Below are positions 1 through 6,206 of a DNA stretch of 6,515 nt, one piece after another. The notes below the pieces were generated by a model, which was given only the letters and a program-made list of their open reading frames with translations, made no database searches and was not told the origin of the DNA. The position numbers and the translations under genes are program-made. The stretch comes from CAG-791 sp002449595. GTDB lineage: Bacteria; Bacillota; Clostridia; Lachnospirales; Lachnospiraceae. The number at the start of each line of letters is the position of its first letter. The stretch's first letter is position 1. The DNA lies in the NCBI GenBank assembly GCA_946539855.1, contig CAMNHV010000068.1:1-6515 (forward strand), read 5' to 3'.

Positions 1-885
1 ATGTACGGATACCTCATGAAACGGTTCGGCGTCGTGCAGGAGGACTTCCTGAAGAAGCTCAACCAGATGGTGTTCCGCGTATTCTTCCCTTTCCTCACGT
101 TCTACAATATCTGCCAGATCCCGGAGGACTTCTCACTGAACCCGGGATACATCGGAGCGATCCTCGCCACGTTCTTCTTACTGCTCGCGGGATCCTGGTT
201 TACAGTGCCGAAGCTGATCCGCGAGAATGACCGGCGCGGCGTCGTGATCCAGGCGCTGTTCCGGAGCAACACCGTGCTGTACGCGATCCCGCTGACGCAG
301 AATCTCTTCGGACACGAAGGCGACTCGCTCGCCAGTGTCGTGATCACGATCATGGTGCCGATCTACAATGTGGTTGCGGTCCTCGTCCTCGAGTACTTCC
401 GGGGATCAAAGCCAACGCCGCTCCCGATGCTGAAGAAGATCCTTACGAACCCGCTGATCGACGGCGCGATCGCAGGCCTCCTTCTCCTGATCCTGAATAT
501 CCATCTGCCCTCCGTGGTCATGACGCCCATCGCGGCGTTCTCCTCGATGACGACGCCGCTCGCTCTGTTCGTCCTCGGCGGCACGCTGCACTTCTCGGCG
601 ATCGGCGGAAACCTCCGGACGATCCTTCCCGTGATCGGGTTCAAGATGATCGTCTACCCCATCTTCATCATTCTTGTGGCGCTGGCAATGCGCTTTTCCC
701 CGATCGAGACGTTCCTGTTCTTCTCGCTCTACGCGACGCCCGTCGCGGCGTCTTCCTTCCCGATGGCGTCAAGCATGGGAGGAGATTCGGAACTCGCCGG
801 CCAGTTTGTCATGCTGAGCACGGTGGTCTCGGCGCTCACGCTTTTTATCTGGATCTACCTTCTCAAAACACTCGGAATCATCTGA
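1..885 (+). CDS. AEC-family (auxin efflux carrier-like) membrane transporter, 5'-partial
   Basis: Integral membrane carrier of the AEC family, whose bacterial members export or exchange small organic anions such as malate; the substrate here cannot be predicted. The visible 294 residues are strongly hydrophobic, with membrane segments near 22-40, 48-68, 111-133, 150-168, 173-195, 208-230, 236-255 and 266-292. Family landmarks are FRSNTVLYAIPL (88-99), PLALFVLGGTL (186-196) and a C-terminal TPVAASSFPMASSMGGD stretch (246-262). The ATG at base 1 is probably not the true start: family members usually carry a further hydrophobic segment before the GYLxKRxG-like sequence seen at residues 3-10, so about 10-20 residues probably lie left of the window. 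The stop is TGA 883-885. It is separated from hypB by 286 bp and is probably not part of that operon. No convincing intrinsic terminator follows. The family call is firm; the substrate is unknown. Confidence 0.9.
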   Translation: MYGYLMKRFGVVQEDFLKKLNQMVFRVFFPFLTFYNICQIPEDFSLNPGYIGAILATFFLLLAGSWFTVPKLIRENDRRGVVIQALFRSNTVLYAIPLTQNLFGHEGDSLASVVITIMVPIYNVVAVLVLEYFRGSKPTPLPMLKKILTNPLIDGAIAGLLLLILNIHLPSVVMTPIAAFSSMTTPLALFVLGGTLHFSAIGGNLRTILPVIGFKMIVYPIFIILVALAMRFSPIETFLFFSLYATPVAASSFPMASSMGGDSELAGQFVMLSTVVSALTLFIWIYLLKTLGII

Positions 886-964
886 TATCCGGGTCTGCCT
901 GCTGAATAAACCCGAAATGATCTGACTGGACCTCGTAGCAAAATACCTGATCCTTTCAGACTGC

Positions 965-994
965 TTCAAAGCGGCTTTCATACGATTATATATA
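965..994 (+). promoter_or_regulatory. Candidate sigma-70-type promoter for the hypB operon
   Basis: TTCAAA (965-970) matches four of six bases of the -35 consensus. TATATA (987-992, or 989-994) matches four of six of the -10, with a 16- or 18-bp spacer. This is the most AT-rich spot of the intergenic region. If used, transcription would start near base 1000, giving a leader of about 170 nt before hypB. A second -10-like box, TAAAAT (1029-1034), has no good -35 partner. This is a weak, consensus-only call. Confidence 0.3.
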
Positions 995-1085
995 TCGGAA
1001 AGACTGTACCTGGCTGCCCGCAATATTGTAAAATAGAACGGAGAATGCAGGCGTGGAGAAATGCCCTGAAAAGAACGAAACAGCG

Positions 1086-1118
1086 TACTATTCAGTGGCT
1101 TAATAATAGTATCTGAAT
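1086..1118 (+). repeat. Two overlapping inverted repeats upstream of hypB
   Basis: TACTATT (1086-1092) pairs perfectly with AATAGTA (1105-1111) across a 12-nt loop. ATTCAG (1090-1095) pairs perfectly with CTGAAT (1113-1118). The left arms share bases 1090-1092, so as RNA the two hairpins exclude each other. The element lies 54 bp before the hypB start in otherwise non-coding DNA and could be an operator or a leader-RNA switch. No T-tract follows either arm, so it does not read as an intrinsic terminator. The arms are seen directly; the function is inference, and chance is possible in AT-rich DNA. Confidence 0.4.
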
Positions 1119-1155
1119 GCGACAGAGGCGCGACACCTGCAATAAACTAATTATC

Positions 1156-1163
1156 AAGGAGAG
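1156..1163 (+). promoter_or_regulatory. Ribosome binding site fixing the GTG start of hypB
   Basis: AAGGAGAG lies 8 nt before the GTG at 1172-1174, a near-ideal Shine-Dalgarno match and spacing. It supports GTG as the true start although an ATG would be more usual; the protein then begins MKVIEVQASV, in line with compact HypB proteins. Confidence 0.75.
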
Positions 1164-1171
1164 CAACAACA

Positions 1172-1867
1172 GTGAAAGTAATTGAAGTTCAGGCATCCGT
1201 CACGGCGTCCAACGACAGGGACGCGGACGAGCTTCGCAAGGAGATGCGGGAAAAGGGTACGCTGCTCGTGAACCTGATGTCGGCGGCCGGATCGGGAAAG
1301 ACGACACTGCTTTCCCGGATCATCACGGATCTGAAGGGCAAGCTTCAGATCGCGGTCCTGGAGGCGGATATTGACGCGCAAGTGGACGCGGAGACGATCG
1401 AGGCACTGGGCGCGCGGTCGATCCAGGTCCACACGGACGGCATGTGCCACATGGACGCCGGCATGACAAAACGCGGACTGGATGCGATGGGTTATGAGGG
1501 GATCGATCTCGCTTTTCTCGAGAATGTCGGAAATCTGATCTGCCCGGCGGAGTACGACACTGGCGCAGGCCTCAAGGTGATGATCCTCAGCGTCCCGGAG
1601 GGGGACGACAAGCCGCTGAAGTACCCTCTGATGTTCATGGAGAGCGACGCGCTTGTGATCACGAAGATCGACGCGATGGGTTATTTTGATTTCGATCTTG
1701 AGAAGTGCACGCAGCGGGCGAGGAGACTCAATCCGGATATCCGGATCTTCCCTGTCTCCGCGAAGACCGGCGAGGGCATGGGCGACCTCGAGGACTGGCT
1801 TGTCAAGCACGTGGAAGACTGGAAGGGAGATACTAATGAAAGAACAGAAAAACAGAATGGTGAATGA
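1172..1867 (+). CDS. hypB: HypB, GTPase for nickel insertion into metalloenzymes
   Basis: SIMIBI-class GTPase that, with HypA, delivers nickel to an apo-metalloenzyme, classically the [NiFe]-hydrogenase large subunit, using GTP hydrolysis as a switch; cytoplasmic. The protein has 231 residues. The P-loop is SAAGSGKTT (37-45). The metal-site pair in the G-domain is C92-H93 in DGMCHMDA. ENVGNLICPA (117-126) is the HypB signature, including C124. TKID (164-167) is the base-recognition motif and SAKTG (196-200) the G5 loop. There is no N-terminal CxxCxC nickel site and no histidine-rich stretch, so it is a minimal GTPase-only form without nickel storage. Departures from common HypB sequence are AAG for PG in the P-loop, EADID where EGD is usual, and TKID for NKID. 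The start is GTG with a strong ribosome binding site. Its last 32 bp overlap the next gene, implying translational coupling. The family is certain; the nickel client is unknown. Confidence 0.93.
   Translation: MKVIEVQASVTASNDRDADELRKEMREKGTLLVNLMSAAGSGKTTLLSRIITDLKGKLQIAVLEADIDAQVDAETIEALGARSIQVHTDGMCHMDAGMTKRGLDAMGYEGIDLAFLENVGNLICPAEYDTGAGLKVMILSVPEGDDKPLKYPLMFMESDALVITKIDAMGYFDFDLEKCTQRARRLNPDIRIFPVSAKTGEGMGDLEDWLVKHVEDWKGDTNERTEKQNGE
1823..1829 (+). promoter_or_regulatory. Ribosome binding site setting the start of the oxidoreductase inside hypB
   Basis: AAGGGAG sits 6 nt before the ATG at 1836, inside the hypB coding end. It favours this ATG over upstream in-frame starts, which would only extend the protein antiparallel to no known domain and deeper into hypB, and over the ATG at 1857, which has no ribosome binding site. 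Confidence 0.65.
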
Positions 1868-4631
1868 GCGGGATTTCCGCCAGGATCCGAACTACCAGGC
1901 GAAGGATAAGGAGAAGGAAAAGCTCATCCTGAAGCTCGGCACGATGATCACGGACCGGTACCTCGTCAAGTACACGAGGTCGATGAAGACGGACGATCCG
2001 GAGTACTGGGCACTGGATGAAGTCCTGACGAAGGAGGAGGCGAAGTTCCTCCTGAGCTTCAAAAAGACGAGGACCCCGTACGACGTCGAGGACCTCGCCA
2101 AGATGAACGGCATGAGCGTCGAGGAGTGCCAGAAGATGGTGGACCACCTCGTCTGGGTCGGCCTCATTGAGACGAACCGCGAGAACGCGGATCATCACAA
2201 GCAGTACAACGTTCCGATCTTCGTGCCCGGCTCCGCGGAGTTCATGATGATGAACGACGAACTGACGGCGCAGCATCCGAATCTCGCGACGTTCTTCAAT
2301 CTGATGACCCAGATGCCGCTCGAGAACGTCACGCCCATGATCCCTCCGGGAGGCGCCGGCGTCGGCATGCACGTCATTCCGGTGGAAAAGGCGATCGAGC
2401 ACGAGAACCAGTCGGTGAGCGTGGAACACATCTCTCACTGGCTTAATAAATACGACAAATATTCCGTGGGACAGTGCACCTGCAGAAAGCAGCAGACGAT
2501 GCGCGGCGAAGGATCCGGGCAGATCAACGGCGAATTCTGCATGGGCGTCGGCGACATGGCCGAGTACTGCGTCGACAGGGGCATGGGCCGCTATATCTCT
2601 TATGAAGAGGCGCTCGAGATCCTGGAGCGCGCGGAGCGCCACGGATTCGTACACCAGATCACAAACATCGACGGCGAGGACAAGATCGTCGCGATCTGCA
2701 ACTGCGCGGCCGGCGTCTGCAACGCGCTGCGCACGTCCCAGCTCTACAACACCCCGAACATGTCCGCGAGCGCCTACCGCGCCCACGTGGATAAGGAAAA
2801 GTGCGTCGCCTGCGGCAAGTGCGTGGAAGTCTGCCCGGTCGGCGCCGCGAAGCTCGGCCAGAAGCTCTGCACGAAGGACGGCAAGGAAGTCACTTATCCT
2901 GTGACCCAGCTTCCGGACGCTGTGAAGTGGACCGCCGACAACTGGAACATCCACTACCGCGAGGACGCGAAGATCAACTGCTACGACTCCGGCACGGCGC
3001 CCTGCAAGACCGCCTGCCCGGCGCACCTCGCGATCCAGGGCTACGTGAAGATGGCCAAGGAGGGAAGATATCTCGAAGCGCTCCGGCTCATCAAGCAGGA
3101 CAACCCGTTCCCGGCTGTCTGCGGCGCGATCTGCAACCGCCGCTGCGAGGACGCCTGCACGAGAGGCACGATCGACCAGCCGATCGCCATCGACGAGATC
3201 AAGAAATTCATCGCGTGGCAGGAACTGCACGCGGACAAGCGCTACGTCCCGATCTGCGAGAAGGACGACGGCGGCATGTGGGGACCGGACTACAAGATGG
3301 CAGTCATCGGCGCCGGCCCGGCAGGCCTCACCTGCGCGTACTACCTCCGCACGAGGGGCTATGACGTCACGGTCTTCGAGAAGGAGAAGAGACCGGGCGG
3401 CATGCTGATGAACGGCATTCCGTCCTTCCGCCTGGAAAAGGACGTCATCGAAGCCGAGATCGACGTCCTGTATGAGATGGGCGTGGAGTTCAGGTGCGGC
3501 GTGGAAGTCGGCAAAGACGTCACGATCGAGTCGCTGAGAGGAGAGGGGTACAAAGCCTTTTACCTCGCGATCGGCCTGCAGGGCGGCCGCAAGGCCGGCG
3601 TCCCGGGCGAAGACGCGGAGGGAGTTGAGTCCGGCGTCGCGTTCCTGAGCAGAGTCGCGCAGGATGACACGATCCGTCTTGACAATGGCAGAAACGCTGA
3701 CGTCGTCGTTGTGGGCGGCGGCAACGTCGCGGTCGACGTCGCGCGGACAGCCGCGAGAACGACCGGCGGTAAGGTCACGATGCTCTGCCTCGAGAGCGCT
3801 GCGGAGATGCCCGCGGCGGACGACGAAGTCGAAGAGGCGAGGGAAGAAGGCATCGAGGTCATGAACGGCTGGGGCCCGAAGGAAGTCCTGACGGAGAACG
3901 GCAAGGTGACCGGCATCGTCTTCAAGCGCTGCACGAGCGTCTTCGACGCAGATCATAAATTCAGCCCGCAGTACGATGAGAATGACACGATCACGATCCC
4001 TTGCGGCACGGTCCTGCAGGCGATCGGCCAGTCCGCAGTCTGGGGCGACCTGCTGAAAGGAACGAAGGTCGAACTGCGCGGGAACGGGACGGTCGTCCAT
4101 GATCCGGTCACGTTCGAGACGGCGGAGCCCGGCATCTTTGTCGGCGGCGATATCGGACACGGCGCCCGCTTCGCGATCGACGCGATCGCGGACGGCAAGA
4201 AGGCCTGCGAGTCCATGCACCGCTTCGTGCACCCCGGCCAGTCCCAGACGATCGCGCGCGATCTCAGGGAATTCATCGAGCTCGACAAGGACAACATCTT
4301 AGTCGAGTCGTTCGACAACGCGAAGAGACAGGTCCCCGGCAAACAGGCCGGCGATCCGAGAGCCACGTTCCGCGACCTGCGGCTGCCGCTCACGGAGGAA
4401 CAGGTCCGCGCTGAGGCGAACAGATGCCTGTCCTGCGGTGCGACGACGGTCGACGTGAACCGCTGCATTGGCTGCGGCCTGTGCACGACCCGCTGCGAGT
4501 TTGACGCGATCCACCTGACGAGGGACGTCCCGGAGGCGTCGAATATGGTCCGCTGCGAGGACAAGCTCGGCAAAGTGGCGTCTTACGCGCTGAAGAGGGA
4601 GATGAAGATCCTTTTCGGGAAGAAGAAGTAA
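1836..4631 (+). CDS. Composite Fe-S/FAD/NAD(P) oxidoreductase (winged helix, ferredoxin, GltD-like, ferredoxin)
   Basis: A 931-residue soluble electron-transfer flavoprotein. Domains in order: a charged N-terminus; a winged-helix-like region (about 63-112); a cysteine domain with C214-x-C216-R, C235, C245 and C288-x-C290...C295; a ferredoxin motif C323xxC326xxC329xxxC333P; and a GltD/NfnB-like core. The core opens with a two-cluster domain (C382, C390, C394, C429, C433, C437, C441). It continues with an FAD Rossmann motif GAGPAG (492-497) ending at E515, a nucleotide-binding motif GGGNVA (627-632), and a second FAD contact in FVGGDIGHG. A C-terminal ferredoxin follows (C864, C867; C877xxC880xxC883xxxC887). 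GltD-type cores move electrons between NAD(P)H, FAD and Fe-S clusters, and are found in glutamate synthase small subunit and NfnB. No glutamate synthase large subunit is present, so gltD is not the right name. E653 follows the second Rossmann strand where NADPH forms usually have arginines, hinting at NADH. It sits between hypB and hypA, overlapping hypB by 32 bp. The architecture is clear; the substrate and partner are unknown. Confidence 0.88.
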   Translation: MKEQKNRMVNERDFRQDPNYQAKDKEKEKLILKLGTMITDRYLVKYTRSMKTDDPEYWALDEVLTKEEAKFLLSFKKTRTPYDVEDLAKMNGMSVEECQKMVDHLVWVGLIETNRENADHHKQYNVPIFVPGSAEFMMMNDELTAQHPNLATFFNLMTQMPLENVTPMIPPGGAGVGMHVIPVEKAIEHENQSVSVEHISHWLNKYDKYSVGQCTCRKQQTMRGEGSGQINGEFCMGVGDMAEYCVDRGMGRYISYEEALEILERAERHGFVHQITNIDGEDKIVAICNCAAGVCNALRTSQLYNTPNMSASAYRAHVDKEKCVACGKCVEVCPVGAAKLGQKLCTKDGKEVTYPVTQLPDAVKWTADNWNIHYREDAKINCYDSGTAPCKTACPAHLAIQGYVKMAKEGRYLEALRLIKQDNPFPAVCGAICNRRCEDACTRGTIDQPIAIDEIKKFIAWQELHADKRYVPICEKDDGGMWGPDYKMAVIGAGPAGLTCAYYLRTRGYDVTVFEKEKRPGGMLMNGIPSFRLEKDVIEAEIDVLYEMGVEFRCGVEVGKDVTIESLRGEGYKAFYLAIGLQGGRKAGVPGEDAEGVESGVAFLSRVAQDDTIRLDNGRNADVVVVGGGNVAVDVARTAARTTGGKVTMLCLESAAEMPAADDEVEEAREEGIEVMNGWGPKEVLTENGKVTGIVFKRCTSVFDADHKFSPQYDENDTITIPCGTVLQAIGQSAVWGDLLKGTKVELRGNGTVVHDPVTFETAEPGIFVGGDIGHGARFAIDAIADGKKACESMHRFVHPGQSQTIARDLREFIELDKDNILVESFDNAKRQVPGKQAGDPRATFRDLRLPLTEEQVRAEANRCLSCGATTVDVNRCIGCGLCTTRCEFDAIHLTRDVPEASNMVRCEDKLGKVASYALKREMKILFGKKK

Positions 4632-4647
4632 AGATTCTTTCGCAGGG

Positions 4648-4659
4648 GATCAAGTGATC
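4648..4659 (+). repeat. Short palindrome between the oxidoreductase gene and hypA
   Basis: GATCA (4648-4652), AG, then TGATC (4655-4659) form a near-perfect dyad within the 32-bp gap before hypA. The only good Shine-Dalgarno match there, AGGGG (4644-4648), is 15 nt from the ATG, which is long. A small GATC/GATC stem would shorten the effective distance. The dyad is visible; the role is speculative. Confidence 0.3.
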
Positions 4660-4663
4660 GGAT

Positions 4664-5008
4664 ATGCATGAAATGGGTATCGTCCTCCATCTGGCGAAGA
4701 CGCTGGATGAGACGGCGGAAGAACAGAATATTACAAGGATCGGGAAGGTGACGCTGCAGGTCGGTGAGGTCTCCGGCATCATGACGGACCTCTTCACGGA
4801 CTGCTGGAATTATTTCAAAGTGCGCCACCCGGTCCTGACGGACTCGGAGCTGGTGCTGGAAGAGATCCCGGCGGTGACGCACTGCGACGGCTGCGGACAG
4901 AATTACCCCACCGTGCAGTACGGAAAGACGTGCCCGCACTGCGGGAGCGGCGAGACCTGGCTCATCACCGGCAACGAGTGCATCATCAAAGAGATCGAGG
5001 CGGAGTAA
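4664..5008 (+). CDS. hypA: HypA, nickel metallochaperone
   Basis: Small cytoplasmic nickel chaperone, partner of HypB in loading nickel into a metalloenzyme. It has 114 residues, the usual HypA/HybF length. It starts with MHE, whose main-chain atoms, H2 and neighbouring residues form the nickel site. Next come the alpha/beta core with VTLQVGEVSGI (29-39) and a structural zinc site, C74xxC77 and C90xxC93 (CDGC and CPHC). The C-terminal ITGNECIIKEIEAE strand is typical of the family. The ATG at 4664 is fixed by the need for MHE at the N-terminus, even though the ribosome binding site is distant. It follows the oxidoreductase by 32 bp and precedes the aldo/keto reductase by 1 bp. The family is certain; a hydrogenase role is not shown, because no hydrogenase gene is in view. 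Confidence 0.95.
   Translation: MHEMGIVLHLAKTLDETAEEQNITRIGKVTLQVGEVSGIMTDLFTDCWNYFKVRHPVLTDSELVLEEIPAVTHCDGCGQNYPTVQYGKTCPHCGSGETWLITGNECIIKEIEAE
4997..5005 (+). promoter_or_regulatory. Ribosome binding site for the aldo/keto reductase within hypA
   Basis: GAGG (4997-5000) and GGAG (5002-5005) lie 9 and 4 nt before the ATG at 5010, inside the last codons of hypA. With only one base between stop and start, this points to translational coupling of hypA and the reductase. Confidence 0.55.
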
Positions 5009-5009
5009 A

Positions 5010-6206
5010 ATGCTTTACAGGAAAGACAGACACGGAAATGAACTTTCTCAGCTCGGCTTCGGCTGCATGCGGTTCCCGCGCAAAGGCGGCGGGATCGACA
5101 TGGAGGAGACGGAAAAGGAAATTCTGCTCGCGATCGAGAACGGCGTGAATTACTTCGACACCGCTTACATCTACACGGGCAGCGAGGCGGCGCTCGGAGA
5201 GATCCTGCAGCGCACCGGCATGCGGGATCGCGTGAACATCGCGACGAAGCTGCCGCAGTACCTGATCGGCAGCAGGGCGGCGATCGACCGCTACTTCGAC
5301 GAGGAGCTCTCGCGCCTGCGCACGGACCACGTCGATTACTACCTGATGCACATGCTGACGGACATCGCCGCGTTCCGCAAGCTCGAGAAGCTCGGCATTA
5401 GGGAGTGGATCGCCGCGAAGAAGGAAGCCGGCCAGATCCGCAACATCGGCTTCTCGTTCCACGGGACGACGGAGATGTTCCTGGAGATCCTGAACGCCTA
5501 CGACTGGGATTTCTGCCAGATCCAGTACAACTATCTGGACGAGCACACGCAGGCGGGGCGCAGAGGTCTCGAAGCTGCTTATGAAAAGGGGATCCCGGTG
5601 ATCATCATGGAACCCCTCCGGGGCGGCAAGCTGATCAGCCTGCTTCCCTCCGGCGCGAAAGAGAAGATCGCGGCGCACCCGTCCGGCCGCAGCGCGGCGC
5701 AGTGGGGCTTCAGCTGGCTCTGGAACCAGCCGGGCGTCACAGTGGTGCTCTCGGGCATGAATTCGCGCGAGATGGTCGAGGAGAACTGCAATACGGCGTC
5801 ATCGGTTGAGCCCGGCTCCCTCACAGACGAGGACCTGGCGTTCATCGAGGAGATCAAAGGCGAGATCCAGAAGACGATGCGCGTCGGCTGCACGGGATGC
5901 GGATACTGCATGCCGTGCCCGCAGGGCGTCGACATCCCCGGCCTGTTCCGGTGCTACAACCGGATGTACACGGAGAACAAAGGCGCCGGGCGGCACGAGT
6001 ACTTCCAGACGGTCGGTCTCAGAAAGGCGCCGGCGTTCGCGGCTCAGTGCATCGAGTGCGGAAAGTGCGAGTCACACTGCCCGCAGCATCTGCCGATCCG
6101 GAAGCTCCTGAAGGAGGCGGATGCGCAGGTGAGGCCTTTCCATTACCGCGTCGCGATGAGTGTGGCGAGGGCGTTCATGAGTTCTAAGGAGAAGAGCGCG
6201 AAGTAA
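5010..6206 (+). CDS. Aldo/keto reductase with C-terminal [4Fe-4S] ferredoxin domain
   Basis: Oxidoreductase of the COG1453-type aldo/keto reductase group with an added iron-sulfur tail; 398 residues, cytoplasmic. The TIM-barrel part (about 1-285) keeps the aldo/keto reductase catalytic tetrad: D50 in YFDTA, Y55, K80 in IATK and H114 in YYLMHML. MEPLRGGKL (about 201-209) and a late VVLSGMNS loop are family features. The tail has C294xxC297xxC300xxC303P, C315, and C347xxC350xxC353xxxC357P, enough for two [4Fe-4S] clusters arranged as in eight-iron ferredoxins. The Fe-S tail suggests that reducing equivalents come from or go to a ferredoxin-like chain, not NAD(P)H alone. Being one base behind hypA and downstream of the large Fe-S flavoprotein, it may be that protein's electron partner; this is inference. 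Its 3' end overlaps the convergent pseudouridine synthase gene by 23 bp. The physiological substrate is unknown. Confidence 0.93.
   Translation: MLYRKDRHGNELSQLGFGCMRFPRKGGGIDMEETEKEILLAIENGVNYFDTAYIYTGSEAALGEILQRTGMRDRVNIATKLPQYLIGSRAAIDRYFDEELSRLRTDHVDYYLMHMLTDIAAFRKLEKLGIREWIAAKKEAGQIRNIGFSFHGTTEMFLEILNAYDWDFCQIQYNYLDEHTQAGRRGLEAAYEKGIPVIIMEPLRGGKLISLLPSGAKEKIAAHPSGRSAAQWGFSWLWNQPGVTVVLSGMNSREMVEENCNTASSVEPGSLTDEDLAFIEEIKGEIQKTMRVGCTGCGYCMPCPQGVDIPGLFRCYNRMYTENKGAGRHEYFQTVGLRKAPAFAAQCIECGKCESHCPQHLPIRKLLKEADAQVRPFHYRVAMSVARAFMSSKEKSAK

Noticed and set aside
890..914. Possible terminator after the AEC transporter (CGGGT...ACCCG)
   Set aside because: The stem has only 5 bp with a 15-nt loop and no following T-tract.
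1096..1106. TGGCTTAATAA shared by the hypB leader and bases 2439-2449 inside the oxidoreductase gene
   Set aside because: It is only 11 bp, with no extended similarity around it, and the second copy codes for an ordinary WLN stretch; most likely coincidence.
1045..1116. 23-codon ORF (MQAWRNALKR...) in the hypB leader, a possible leader peptide
   Set aside because: The GGAG motif is only 1 nt from its ATG, too close for normal initiation, and the composition gives no attenuation-like residue run. Chance ORFs of this size are common.
886..1171. A known nickel/cobalt riboswitch or other named riboswitch upstream of hypB
   Set aside because: I could not match the conserved sequence blocks of the riboswitch classes I know; only simple inverted repeats are visible. 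A covariance-model search would settle this.
1833..4232. 799-codon open frame on the minus strand opposite the oxidoreductase, and a 218-codon one (1154-1810) opposite hypB
   Set aside because: Translations are rich in Arg, Asp, Val, Leu and His with no recognisable domain. The plus strand encodes well-conserved proteins there. GC-rich third positions and frequent GAC/GTC codons, which are each other's reverse complement, keep the opposite frame open.
1836..4631. Naming the large gene gltD (glutamate synthase small subunit)
   Set aside because: The chain is about twice the GltD length with extra ferredoxin and cysteine domains, and no glutamate synthase large subunit lies nearby; only the core is GltD-like.
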